DNA from: Polyangiaceae bacterium
GTDB taxonomy: Bacteria; Myxococcota_A; Polyangia; Polyangiales; Polyangiaceae
Reading direction: 5' to 3'
Assembly (NCBI GenBank): GCA_020633235.1
Contig: JACKEA010000003.1
Span: 248,001-312,000, forward strand
Length of the DNA stretch: 64,000 bases
The position numbers and the translations under genes are program-made. Positions 16,907 to 24,497 of the stretch are shown here, piece after piece. The number at the start of each line of letters is the position of its first letter. Position 1 is the first letter of the stretch. Under the pieces are notes generated by a model. The model made no database searches, was not told the DNA's origin, and saw only the letters and a list, made by a program, of their open reading frames with translations.

Positions 16907-18004
16907 TCAGCCCGTTTTCAAGGTGATGACGGCGATCTCCGGAGCAACGCCCAACCGGAGCGGCGGCCCCGTGGTACCCAGGCCCGCGTTCACGTACAGC
17001 TGAGCCGAGCCGCGGCGATAGAGCCCCTGCGCGTGCTTGCCCGTCAGGCTCGCGATGTTCACGCGGCGCGCGAGTCCCGGCAGGCCGATCTGTCCGCCGT
17101 GAGTGTGGCCCGAGAGCGTGAGCTCCACGCCCCGCTCGGCGGCCGCTTCGAAGAAGTCGGGGTAGTGGGACAAGAGCACCGTGACGGCGCCCTCGGGACG
17201 GCGCGCGAGGGTCTGCTCCAGGTCGTCTCGACCGGTGTAGCGATCTCCGAGCCCCGCCAACACCAGCGCGGCGCCTTCGCGCTCGATCACGTGCTGCTCG
17301 TTGCGCAGCACGCGGGCGCCACGAGCTTCGAGGGCATCGACCAGCTCACTCTCGTTCCATTGATCGTGATTGCCCATCGACACCCACACGCCCTGCTTGG
17401 CGCGGAGCGCGCCCACGACCTCGGCGGCGTCGCGATAGAAGGCCGTGCCCGCCGTCACCAGATCCCCGGTGACGAGCGCGACGTCCGGCTCGGTGGAGCT
17501 CGCCAGCGCCGCCCACTCGAGGCCGCGCTCGACGCGGTCGAAGCTTCCGATGTGGAGATCGCTGAGCTGCGCCACCACGAAGCCGTCGAAGGCCGGCGGC
17601 AAGCCCGGGATCACCACCGAAAAGCGATGCACGCGCACCCGCCGGCGGCGAATCCACACGGCGTAGGCGGACACCACGAGCCCTGACAGATAGGCGGCGG
17701 CGGCCACCCGCGGCAGGCTCACGCCGAACCCGAGCGCTACTGCACCGGGGAGCAGCAGCAGCGTGCCGATGAAGCACGCGCCCCAATGCACGAACAGCGG
17801 CTCGTCCACCAGCCGCGTGACCCAGCGGGGCTTGGGCACGTCGTGGGCGAGCCGATGCAGGCGCAGCGTGACGAGGAGCCACACGCCGATGGCCAGCAGC
17901 CAACCCCACGTCACGACGGCCGCGAGCGCGAGCGCCAGAACGGCGTGCGCTGCGGCCGTCAGACCATGCGCGATGAGGATGAAGCGCGTTCGGCGGCTCA
18001 TCAC
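16907..18004 (-). CDS. Membrane-anchored metallophosphoesterase
   Basis: A 365-residue protein. Three or four hydrophobic segments occupy residues 1-120. A calcineurin-like phosphoesterase domain follows, with every metal motif present: QLSDLHIG, VTGDLV, GNHDQW, LLSHYPD and LSGHTHGGQ. The arrangement matches the YkuE/YaeI-type membrane metallophosphoesterases, some of which act on lipids such as UDP-diacylglucosamine; the substrate here cannot be set from sequence. It lies head-to-tail with trxA upstream on the same strand (16-bp gap), so they may share a transcript. Confidence 0.88.
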   Translation of the reverse strand: MMSRRTRFILIAHGLTAAAHAVLALALAAVVTWGWLLAIGVWLLVTLRLHRLAHDVPKPRWVTRLVDEPLFVHWGACFIGTLLLLPGAVALGFGVSLPRVAAAAYLSGLVVSAYAVWIRRRRVRVHRFSVVIPGLPPAFDGFVVAQLSDLHIGSFDRVERGLEWAALASSTEPDVALVTGDLVTAGTAFYRDAAEVVGALRAKQGVWVSMGNHDQWNESELVDALEARGARVLRNEQHVIEREGAALVLAGLGDRYTGRDDLEQTLARRPEGAVTVLLSHYPDFFEAAAERGVELTLSGHTHGGQIGLPGLARRVNIASLTGKHAQGLYRRGSAQLYVNAGLGTTGPPLRLGVAPEIAVITLKTG

Positions 18005-18020
18005 CGAACGCCTGCGTGCA

Positions 18021-18344
18021 TCAGACGCTGACTAGCTCCTTGAGCTTGGCCTTGGTGGTCAGCCCAACGTGCTGCGCCGCCCGCTCGCCGTTCTTGAACA
18101 CCATGACGGTGGGCACGCCACGCACGCCATACTTGCCCGCGGTGATGGGGGACTCGTCCACGTCCAGCTTTCCGACCTTGATCTCTCCGTCCATCTCGGT
18201 CGCGACCTGATCCACGATGGGCGCGAGGGCCTTGCAGGGGCCGCACCAGGTGGCGGTGAAGTCGACCAGCACGGGCTTGTCGCTCTTCAGCACTTCTTGA
18301 TCGAAGTTGACGTCGTTGAATACGTGCACTTTTTCGGATGCCAT
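18021..18344 (-). CDS. trxA: Thioredoxin
   Basis: A 107-residue cytoplasmic disulfide reductase. The active site WCGPCK lies in VDFTATWCGPCK, and the cis-Pro is in VRGVPTVMVFKNGE. The length is that of classical TrxA, with no signal peptide. The start at MASEKVHVF is preferred over an in-frame ATG at 18386, since a GGAGAA sequence precedes it at good spacing and the extra residues are not thioredoxin-like. It is transcribed divergently from the DAHP synthase gene across a 176-bp control region. Confidence 0.96.
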   Translation of the reverse strand: MASEKVHVFNDVNFDQEVLKSDKPVLVDFTATWCGPCKALAPIVDQVATEMDGEIKVGKLDVDESPITAGKYGVRGVPTVMVFKNGERAAQHVGLTTKAKLKELVSV

Positions 18345-18490
18345 GAGTTCTCCAGCGAAAGCGGGGTGAGGGCGAAACATAATCACCCACCCCGGGCTCG
18401 AAAAGCGTCTGCCGAAGACTCGAGCTTTGTGGCTGAATTTCCAGGGGAAAGCTGCGCGCCCGGGGACCCTGCGGCGTGGGACGTGCTACA

Positions 18491-18510
18491 TCCTCGGTTC
18501 CTGCCGAGGA
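18491..18510 (+). promoter_or_regulatory. Hairpin overlapping the ribosome binding site of DAHP synthase
   Basis: TCCTCGG (18491-18497), a 6-nt loop and CCGAGGA (18504-18510) form a perfect 7-bp stem. The 3' arm contains most of the only Shine-Dalgarno sequence, GAGGAG at 18506-18511, which lies 9 nt before the ATG at 18521. Folding would hide the ribosome binding site, so translational control of aroF is possible. This is seen in sequence; its function is inferred. Confidence 0.5.
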
Positions 18511-18520
18511 GTGCCGACGA

Positions 18521-19537
18521 ATGCTGATCGTGATGAGCCAGGGCGCCACCGCCGCGCAGATCGAAGCGGTCTGCGAGCGGATCCGGGAGCTCGGCTACAC
18601 CCCCAACGAGATCCCCGGAGCCGTGCGCATTGCCATCGGCATCACCGGCAACAAGACGGCCCTCGACCCGGCGCTGTTCAACCGACTGCCCGGCGTGTTC
18701 GACGCCGTCCCCGTCAGCAAGCCCTACAAGCTGGTGAGCCGGGAGGTGAAGCCGGACGACACCGTGATCCAGGTCGGGAACACCAAGATCGGCGGCGGCA
18801 ACCTGACGCTGATGGCGGGGCCATGCTCGGTGGAATCGCGGGAGCAGGTGCTGAACACCGCGCGCCACGTGAAGAAGCACGGCGCCACGGTGCTGCGTGG
18901 TGGCGCGTTCAAGCCGCGCACGAGCCCGTACGATTTTCAGGGCCTGCGGGAGGAGGGCCTGAAGCTCCTGGCGGAGGCTCGCGACGAGACCGGCATGCCC
19001 ATCATCACCGAGGTGAAGGATACGGAGACCCTCGGGTTGGTGGCGGAGTACGCCGACATCCTGCAAATCGGCGCCCGCAACATGCAAAACTTCTCGCTGT
19101 TGGAAGCCGTGGGCAGCCTGGGCAAGCCGGTGATGCTCAAGCGCGGCATGTCGAGCACGGTGAAGGAGTGGTTGATGGCCGCCGAGTACATCGTGTCGCG
19201 AGGCAACTACGAGGTCATCTTGTGCGAGCGCGGCATCCGCACCTTCGAGACCCTGACACGGAACACGCTGGATCTCGGCGTGGTGCCGCTGCTCCGGGAG
19301 ATCACGCATTTGCCGGTGATCGTGGATCCATCCCACGGCACCGGCGTGGCCACGGCGGTCACGCCCATGGCCCGCGCGGCGGTGGCGGCCGGGGTGGACG
19401 GCGTGATGGTCGAGGTCCACCCGGACCCGGCCAAGGCGCTGTCCGATGGCCCTCAGGCCCTCACCTTCGACATGTTCGAAGCGCTGAGCCAGGACCTCGA
19501 GCGCGTGGCCGGCGTCCTTGGACAGAAGCTCGCCTGA
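18521..19537 (+). CDS. aroF: 3-deoxy-7-phosphoheptulonate (DAHP) synthase, type I-beta
   Basis: A 338-residue enzyme that condenses phosphoenolpyruvate and erythrose-4-phosphate, the first step of the shikimate pathway. A ferredoxin-like regulatory domain (about 1-70, starting MLIVMSQGAT) precedes a TIM barrel with metal and substrate motifs: LMAGPCSVES, GGAFKPRTSPY, LQIGARNMQN, MLKRGMSST and VDPSHGTG. Size and N-terminal domain match the Thermotoga-type feedback-regulated enzyme. The ATG at 18521 follows GAGGAG; earlier in-frame starts are not supported. The ribosome binding site lies in a hairpin (see 18491-18510). The trmH gene follows after 3 bp and may be co-transcribed. Confidence 0.95.
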   Translation: MLIVMSQGATAAQIEAVCERIRELGYTPNEIPGAVRIAIGITGNKTALDPALFNRLPGVFDAVPVSKPYKLVSREVKPDDTVIQVGNTKIGGGNLTLMAGPCSVESREQVLNTARHVKKHGATVLRGGAFKPRTSPYDFQGLREEGLKLLAEARDETGMPIITEVKDTETLGLVAEYADILQIGARNMQNFSLLEAVGSLGKPVMLKRGMSSTVKEWLMAAEYIVSRGNYEVILCERGIRTFETLTRNTLDLGVVPLLREITHLPVIVDPSHGTGVATAVTPMARAAVAAGVDGVMVEVHPDPAKALSDGPQALTFDMFEALSQDLERVAGVLGQKLA

Positions 19538-19540
19538 CGC

Positions 19541-20269
19541 GTGCGCATCGACGACCCCCTGGCCCTGCGTCTGGAACCGTACCTGGGTGTGCCCTGGAGC
19601 GCGCCGTGGACGGCGGAGGCGGTGATCGCCACGCTGGAGCCGATGGTGCTCGAGGAGCGGCGCCAGCGGATCTTGGAAGTGATTGCGGGGCGCGTGGGCA
19701 GCGTCACGGTGCTGATGGACGCACCCAACGATCCGCACAACGGAGCAGCGGTGATGCGCACGGCGGACGCGTTCGGTGTGCAGATCGTGCACGTGGTGCC
19801 TCGCGCGGAGGGCTTCTTCGTGTCGAGCAGCGTGGCCAAGGGCACGCAGCGATGGATCGACACGGTGCAGCACGAGAGCGCCGAAGCCGCCGTGCGCTCT
19901 CTCCGACAGCAGGGCTTCGAGCTGGTCGCCACCCATCCGAAGGGCGAGCTCGAGCCGGCGGATCTGGCCCAGGTGAAGAAGCTGTGCCTGGTGCTGGGCA
20001 ACGAGCACGACGGCATACGCGACGCGCTGGCCCAAGCCGCGGATCGCTCCGTGCGCATCCCGATGCGGGGCTTCGTGGAGAGCCTGAATGTGAGCGTGGC
20101 CGCCGCGGTGCTGCTGGCGGCGGCGGCGGGCCCTCGGCCCGGGGACCTGCCCGACCGAGAGCGGCGTTTGCTGTACGCCCGCGGCTTGTACCAGACCGTG
20201 AATCGAGCCGCGGAGGTGCTGGAGGCATCGGAAATTCCCGCGGATCCGGCCTCGCGCATCCCCCGGTGA
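19541..20269 (+). CDS. trmH: tRNA (guanosine-18-2'-O)-methyltransferase TrmH family
   Basis: A 242-residue SPOUT (trefoil-knot) RNA methyltransferase with the three class motifs. Motif 1 is NDPHNGAAVMRTADAFGV, motif 2 LVLGNEHDGI, and motif 3 IPMRGFVESLNVSVAAAVLL. The pattern and length fit TrmH, which methylates the ribose of G18 in tRNA. The start is GTG at 19541, 3 bp after the aroF stop, suggesting an operon by proximity although the functions differ. A related 2'-O-ribose methyltransferase acting on rRNA remains possible but less likely. Confidence 0.88.
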   Translation: MRIDDPLALRLEPYLGVPWSAPWTAEAVIATLEPMVLEERRQRILEVIAGRVGSVTVLMDAPNDPHNGAAVMRTADAFGVQIVHVVPRAEGFFVSSSVAKGTQRWIDTVQHESAEAAVRSLRQQGFELVATHPKGELEPADLAQVKKLCLVLGNEHDGIRDALAQAADRSVRIPMRGFVESLNVSVAAAVLLAAAAGPRPGDLPDRERRLLYARGLYQTVNRAAEVLEASEIPADPASRIPR

Positions 20270-20308
20270 CACGACGCCGCGCCTGTACTAGCGTGCCGCC
20301 GCATTCCC

Positions 20309-20671
20309 ATGGCGAGGCACAGCTCGGACGTCAGCGTGCTGGGGGCCGATTCTCGGGTCACCGGCCGAATCAGCGGTGAAGGCGCGCTTCGCGTCGAGGG
20401 CACCCTCAGCGGTGACGTACAGGTCACCGGCAAGGTAGAGGTTCTGCCCGGCGCGACGGTAGAGGGCGACATCAGCGCCGAGTCTCTGGACCTGTCCGGC
20501 TCGCTTTCGGGGGACGCGAGCTGTCAGGGTCCAATCTGGGTCCGCGCCGGAGCGACGGTCAAAGGTGACCTGCGTGGCTCCAGCGTGGCCATCGAAGCCG
20601 GCTCCTCGGTGGACGTTCGGCTGGATACGGATTTCACCCTCGACCTGGGATCCACTGGACGCCGCCGCTGA
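20309..20671 (+). CDS. Bactofilin (first of three)
   Basis: A 120-residue bactofilin: a polymerising cytoskeletal protein built from a right-handed beta-helix. The sequence shows the characteristic six-residue-spaced G/V repeat, for example VTGRISGEGALRVEGTLSGD and VLPGATVEGDISAESLDLSG. It has short polar ends and no membrane helix. It is followed after 24 bp by a second and then a third bactofilin gene. In Myxococcus xanthus, adjacent bactofilins (BacN, BacO, BacP) form a pole-proximal scaffold with ParABS; equivalence is a guess from tandem arrangement only. Confidence 0.9.
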   Translation: MARHSSDVSVLGADSRVTGRISGEGALRVEGTLSGDVQVTGKVEVLPGATVEGDISAESLDLSGSLSGDASCQGPIWVRAGATVKGDLRGSSVAIEAGSSVDVRLDTDFTLDLGSTGRRR

Positions 20672-20695
20672 GGCGCCAGCGAAACGGAGCGACGC

Positions 20696-21010
20696 ATGGC
20701 AGGCACGGTGATTGGAGACGGACTCACCATCGAAGGCGAGATCACGGGAGACGACGAGGTGGTCGTGCACGGAACGGTGCGCGGAACCCTGACCTCGTCG
20801 GGCCCGGTCTCGGTGGCATCCACCGGAGTGGTGGAAGCGGACGTCAGCGCGAGCTCGCTGAGCGTGGCGGGCCAAGTGACGGGCAACGCCACGGCACGGG
20901 ATCGCGTGGACATCCAGGCGGGTGGCCGCCTGGTGGGCGACGTGAAAGCAGCTCGACTGACGATTGCAGACGGCGCGTCCTTCAAGGGCAGCGTCGACAT
21001 GGACGTGTGA
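20696..21010 (+). CDS. Bactofilin (second of three)
   Basis: A 104-residue protein consisting almost wholly of a bactofilin beta-helix, with repeats such as TIEGEITGDDEVVVHGTVRG and GVVEADVSASSLSVAG. It starts at ATG 20696 and ends MDMDV. It is the most compact of the three, without the basic tail seen in the third. The short spacing (24 bp before, 7 bp after) and shared orientation suggest a single transcript and possible co-polymerisation. Confidence 0.88.
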   Translation: MAGTVIGDGLTIEGEITGDDEVVVHGTVRGTLTSSGPVSVASTGVVEADVSASSLSVAGQVTGNATARDRVDIQAGGRLVGDVKAARLTIADGASFKGSVDMDV

Positions 21011-21017
21011 CGAGGCG

Positions 21018-21581
21018 ATGGCAGCCGCAGCATCCATCATTGCAGAAGGCAGCGTCGTCCGCGGAAACGTCCGCGGAAAGGGCTCGATCGAGATCCGCGG
21101 GCGCGTGGAAGGCGACGTGGAGGTCGACGGTGACGTGGCCCTGGGCGAAGGCTCCGGGGTGGACGGCAACGTGAGCGGCGCGCAGATCGTGGTGGCCGGC
21201 CAGGTCGCGGGAGATCTGCGCGGAACGGAAGCCGTGCTGCTCGAACGCGGCGCCCGCGTGGTCGGGGATCTCGTCGCGCCGCGCATCGGCATCGCGGAAG
21301 GCGCGCTGGTGCGCGGCCAGGTCCGCACCGAAGGGGACGCCCCTGCGCCCCGGCGGGCGAACGTCGCGCCGGCACGCCGCGTGGCCCCCGAACCGCCCAA
21401 GCAACGACCGGCCCCGGCGGTGCCCGCGGCCCCCGCGGCCAAACCCGCGCCCGCTCCCAAGGCGGAAGCCGCGCCCGAGAAGCCGAAGCCCGCAGAGCGC
21501 AAGGATGGCCCGCCGGCCCCGGTGGTGCCCGCCTTGGGCAAGGGCGTGCGCGGAAAGAAGAAGCGGACCAAGCGAACGTGA
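21018..21581 (+). CDS. Bactofilin with long Ala/Pro/Lys-rich tail (third of three)
   Basis: A 187-residue protein. A bactofilin beta-helix covers about 5-105 (IIAEGSVVRGNVRGKGSIEI and following repeats). A low-complexity Pro-Ala tail then becomes strongly basic, ending KGVRGKKKRTKRT. Such basic tails can bind membrane, DNA or partner proteins; the role here is inferred. The ATG at 21018 begins the beta-helix, 7 bp after the second bactofilin. The stop overlaps the pyrE start (GTGA), so pyrE is translationally coupled to a cytoskeletal gene. Confidence 0.87.
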   Translation: MAAAASIIAEGSVVRGNVRGKGSIEIRGRVEGDVEVDGDVALGEGSGVDGNVSGAQIVVAGQVAGDLRGTEAVLLERGARVVGDLVAPRIGIAEGALVRGQVRTEGDAPAPRRANVAPARRVAPEPPKQRPAPAVPAAPAAKPAPAPKAEAAPEKPKPAERKDGPPAPVVPALGKGVRGKKKRTKRT

Positions 21582-22123
21582 AGCGCGCGCGACTGCTCTC
21601 GCTGCTCACGGAGCGCTCCTTCCAGCGCAAGCGCGTGGTGCTCGCCTCCGGCAAGGAGAGCGACTTCTTCATCGACTGCAAGCAGACGGTGCTCACTGCC
21701 GAGGGCCACGCGCTGGTGGGCGAGCTCATGTTCGAAGCCCTCGAGAAGCTGCCCGCGTGCAAGGCCGTGGCCGGCGTCGCCCTCGGCGGCTGCCCCCTCG
21801 CCAGCGCCGTCTCGCTCATCAGCCACCAGAAGGGGCGGGACCTGCCGGCCTTCTACGTGCGCAAAGAGAAGAAGGACCACGGCAGCGCCAAGCTGGTGGA
21901 GGGCGACCGTGCGCTGTCCCCCGACCTGCCGGTGGCGCTCCTGGAAGACGTGATCACCACCGGAGGCTCCAGCCTCAAGGCGGTGGAGGCGCTGTCCGCC
22001 GCGGGAGCCAAAGTGGTCGGCATCGTGGCCCTGGTAGATCGCCTGGAGGGCGGCCGGGAGGCCATCGAAGCCGCCGGTTTGCCCCTAGAATCGCTGTTCA
22101 CGCGAAACGACTTCATGAGCTGA
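21578..22123 (+). CDS. pyrE: Orotate phosphoribosyltransferase
   Basis: A 181-residue pyrimidine biosynthesis enzyme that forms orotidine-5'-phosphate from orotate and PRPP. It has the PRPP-binding motif VALLEDVITTGGSSLKAV, the flexible-loop residues FYVRKEKKDHG, and VALGGCPLASAV. Length is within the usual range. The start is GTG at 21578, overlapping the stop of the third bactofilin. No other pyr genes are in the window, so the linkage to bactofilins is the notable feature. Confidence 0.93.
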   Translation: MKRARLLSLLTERSFQRKRVVLASGKESDFFIDCKQTVLTAEGHALVGELMFEALEKLPACKAVAGVALGGCPLASAVSLISHQKGRDLPAFYVRKEKKDHGSAKLVEGDRALSPDLPVALLEDVITTGGSSLKAVEALSAAGAKVVGIVALVDRLEGGREAIEAAGLPLESLFTRNDFMS

Positions 22124-22159
22124 CGCTGCCGGGGTAACTTTGGTCGGCCCCGTCTTCGC

Positions 22160-22885
22160 ATGAGCGCTTCTTCCACGTTTCGGTTTGCCTCGGCCCTGCT
22201 CGTCGTGAGCCTGGGTGCTTCCGTAGCCCAGGCGGAGGAGGAGCCAGAGCGCCGCCAGATGACTCAGGCCGAGATCGAAGCCTGGCTGGATGCCCGCGGT
22301 ATGCCCGGAGGCAAGGACATCGGCTCGGTGGAAGAGCCGCCGGAGGTTCCGCCCCCGCCGCCGCGCGCCAGCGGCATCGTGATCGAATCCACCGTCGGCG
22401 CCCTGGGCCACCTGGGCCCCCTCAAGAACGTCTCCCCGACCTCGCCCTGGTTCAACTTGAAGCTCGGCTTCGAGCCCCTCACGTGGCTCATGCTCTTCGG
22501 TCAAGGTGAGCTGTCGGTGTCCAACACCAGCTACGCCAACCCACCGCCGGAGCCGCGCACCTACAACATGTATGGCTTCGGCGGCGGCCTGCGCTTCACG
22601 GTACGACCGACGGATCGCATCGGCATCTACCTGCAAGGCGAGGTCGGTGCAGCCGAGATCGACGAGGACGTGCTCTTTGTCTACGGCTACACCAACGCGG
22701 ATCAGCTGAACCTGTACTATGGCGGTGAGCTCGGCTTCGAGTGGTACCAGGTGAATCCGCACCTCGGTCTCGCCCTGCACGGCGGCGTCCGCAACTACGA
22801 CGCAGGTCTGGGCCGTGATCGCTCGAGCCAGGTGGCCTTGGCCTGGATCGGCGGAGCGTCGCTGCGCTACGCGTTTGATCTTTGA
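22160..22885 (+). CDS. Small outer-membrane beta-barrel protein
   Basis: A 241-residue exported protein with a signal peptide of about 26 residues (FASALLVVSLGASVAQAEEE). A charged, proline-rich segment (about 30-75, including PPEVPPPPP) is followed by alternating hydrophobic beta-strands with aromatic girdles (TYNMYGFGGGLRF, LNLYYGGELGFEWYQ). It ends ASLRYAFDL with a final Phe-x-Leu, typical of outer-membrane barrels. About eight strands are expected. Function is unknown. It lies 36 bp after pyrE, and downstream is the repeat-bearing gene-free region. Confidence 0.72.
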   Translation: MSASSTFRFASALLVVSLGASVAQAEEEPERRQMTQAEIEAWLDARGMPGGKDIGSVEEPPEVPPPPPRASGIVIESTVGALGHLGPLKNVSPTSPWFNLKLGFEPLTWLMLFGQGELSVSNTSYANPPPEPRTYNMYGFGGGLRFTVRPTDRIGIYLQGEVGAAEIDEDVLFVYGYTNADQLNLYYGGELGFEWYQVNPHLGLALHGGVRNYDAGLGRDRSSQVALAWIGGASLRYAFDL

Positions 22886-22887
22886 TT

Positions 22888-23194
22888 CCTCGGGGATTCG
22901 CCTCGGGGTTTCTTCTACACCGCTCCAACTTGCGACGCCCGGCGTCTCTCCCATCCGGCAAACAAGCCGGCGCCCGGCCTCCTCGGTGATTCGCCGAAGG
23001 CGAATCATCTCGGGGATTTTTCTACACCGCTCCAACTTGCGACGCCCGGCGTCTCTCCCACCCGGCAAACAAGCATGCGCCCGGCCTCCTCGGTGATTCG
23101 CCGAAGGCGAATCATCTCGGGGATTTTTCTACTCCGCTCCAACTTGCGACGCCCCGCGACTCTTCTACCCGGCAAACAAGTACGCGCCCGGCCT
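22888..23194. repeat. Three tandem copies of a 107-bp repeat
   Basis: Copies lie at 22888-22980 (93 bp), 22981-23087 and 23088-23194, in exact 107-bp register for the last two. Each holds the core CGCTCCAACTTGCGACGCC and GGCAAACAAG. Copies 2 and 3 hold a perfect hairpin GATTCGCC-GAA-GGCGAATC (22988-23006 and 23095-23113); copy 1 lacks its right arm. The period is not divisible by three, so it is not a coding repeat. It lies between convergent genes, as REP/BIME-like elements often do. Confidence 0.85.
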
Positions 23195-23266
23195 CGCCGG
23201 GTTCTCCCTCGTGTCTCAGTTCCACGACGTGATCTGATCGTGCCAAAGACCGTCCATCGGGTTCCA

Positions 23267-23293
23267 GCGAACGGGTCCCCTAACCCCGTTCGC
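23267..23293. repeat. Inverted repeat, 9-bp stem
   Basis: GCGAACGGG (23267-23275) and CCCGTTCGC (23285-23293) flank a 9-nt loop. It lies between convergent genes and could act as a terminator-like stem, but no T tract follows on either strand. Confidence 0.5.
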
Positions 23294-23357
23294 ATTCCAT
23301 CCGGACACGTTGCAAGCCGGCTCGCGATCCATCCGGACACGTCGCAAGCCGAGTCGC
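23294..23357. repeat. Two tandem copies of a 32-bp unit
   Basis: Units 23294-23325 and 23326-23357 match at about 27 of 32 positions and share CCATCCGGACACGT followed by GCAAGCCG. An inverted copy of the core, GTCCGGATGG, follows at 23364-23373, so the second unit could pair with it. Confidence 0.6.
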
Positions 23358-23468
23358 TCTCCAGTCCGGATGGGCTCCGGTTTGTTGGCGCGGCGCGGAA
23401 ACGACTCGACCTACGGCATCGAGCTCGGACTGCGCCCATCGGCGCCGATTCCGAGTGCCCTGCTCTGG

Positions 23469-24395
23469 CTAGGCGCGAGCACTCTGGATGTCTCGAGCGC
23501 GCGCGGGGCGCTTCTGGCTCGGGGGCAGTGCTGCCACGGGGCCGGCCTGCCCGATGCCAACGATCCAGCCGAGGAGCGCGTCGATCCAACGGGTGGGCGT
23601 GAACTTCGAGAAGAACACGCCGACACGCAGCGCGAAGGGCACCACGTAGCGCGGGCGTGCCCGGCGCGCCTCGATGGCGTGAGCGATGGCGCGCGCCACG
23701 CACTCGGGCCCCGCCGCCTGCTCGTCGGAACGCTTTCGGATCTCGTGGGATCGCCGATACACCGCCGCGTAGGGTGAGCTGTCGTCCTGGTACTTGTCGA
23801 CGAAGGTCATGGTTCGCTCCGAGAACTGCGAGCGAATGGGGCCAGGCTCGATCAACGCGGTCTGGATGCCGAAGGGAGCGAGCTCCACGCGCAACGCATC
23901 GGACATCGACTCCACTGCGTACTTGGTGGAGTTGTAGGCGCCGAAGAACGGCAAGGTGATGCGGCCGCCCACGCTGCTCACGTTGATCAGCCGGCCGGAG
24001 CCCCGCGCCATCATCTCTGGCACGAAGGCACGCGTCACCGCCATCAACCCGAACACGTTGGTCTCGTATTGGTCGCGCAGATCCTGCTCGCTGGTCTCGA
24101 TCAGCGGCGCGGCCATGCCGTAGCCCGCGTTGTTCACCAGCACGTCCACCCCATAGCCCTCGGTGATGCGATGAACCTCGGTCTGCGCATCGGCGATGGA
24201 CTTCGCGCTGGTGACGTCGAGCCGCACGGTATCGAGAGTCAGCCCCTTGGCTTCCTGCGCCAGGCTCTCGAGCGCTTCGACCTTCCGCCCCGTCGCGATC
24301 ACGTGCATCCCTCGCCGCGCGAGGTCGAGGGCGACGTGACGGCCGATGCCAGCGGTGGCTCCAGTGATCAGAACGATGGGCTTGTGATGAGTCAT
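23469..24395 (-). CDS. Short-chain dehydrogenase/reductase
   Basis: A 308-residue NAD(P)-dependent oxidoreductase of the classical SDR family. Cofactor motif TGATAGIGRHVA, structural NNAGYG, catalytic Ser in INVSSVGGR and YxxxK in GAYNSTKYAVES are all present. The C-terminal 50 residues are hydrophobic (WIDALLGWIVGIG) and may contact membrane or a lipid substrate. The ATG at 24395 has a strong GGAGGG eight bases upstream; earlier in-frame codons lack this. A TetR-type operator lies 38 bp upstream (24434-24449), and the tetR gene is next on the same strand, so repression by that regulator is likely. Substrate unknown. Confidence 0.9.
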   Translation of the reverse strand: MTHHKPIVLITGATAGIGRHVALDLARRGMHVIATGRKVEALESLAQEAKGLTLDTVRLDVTSAKSIADAQTEVHRITEGYGVDVLVNNAGYGMAAPLIETSEQDLRDQYETNVFGLMAVTRAFVPEMMARGSGRLINVSSVGGRITLPFFGAYNSTKYAVESMSDALRVELAPFGIQTALIEPGPIRSQFSERTMTFVDKYQDDSSPYAAVYRRSHEIRKRSDEQAAGPECVARAIAHAIEARRARPRYVVPFALRVGVFFSKFTPTRWIDALLGWIVGIGQAGPVAALPPSQKRPARARDIQSARA

Positions 24396-24433
24396 TGAGA
24401 TTCCCTCCATTGGGTCGTCGTCGTGTACGAGTG

Positions 24434-24449
24434 CGAATGAATGTTCATT
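24434..24449. promoter_or_regulatory. Predicted TetR operator upstream of the SDR gene
   Basis: GAATGAATGTTCATTC: 7-bp inverted repeat GAATGAA/TTCATTC with a 2-bp spacer. It is nearly identical to the site before tetR at 25092-25107. It lies 38 bp before the SDR start codon, in the position of the core promoter. Confidence 0.75.
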
Positions 24450-24497
24450 CCCCATTGGGACAAAGAAAAACCCTGCTCCCCTCCGAACCCCTCGAAA

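Larger units (their letters stand above)
22886..23468. other. Gene-free region between convergent genes
   Basis: A 583-bp stretch between the barrel gene and the SDR gene. It holds the 107-bp tandem repeats, a 9-bp inverted repeat and two copies of a 32-bp repeat. Open frames crossing it on both strands change frame between repeat copies and have no convincing start signals. I see no gene in it; a structured RNA is possible but unsupported. Confidence 0.7.

Noticed and set aside
18383..20379. Long open frames on both strands across aroF and trmH (over 600 codons each)
   Set aside because: They are shadows of two well-identified enzymes; their products are Arg/His-rich and lack motifs or start signals.
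22888..23194. CRISPR array
   Set aside because: The 107-bp units adjoin with no spacers, and no cas genes are present.
22085..23703. Frames running through the 107-bp repeats (for example 22085-23068 and 23005-23703 on the minus strand)
   Set aside because: The repeat period is not divisible by three, so each copy is read in a different frame, and there is no ribosome binding site or codon bias.
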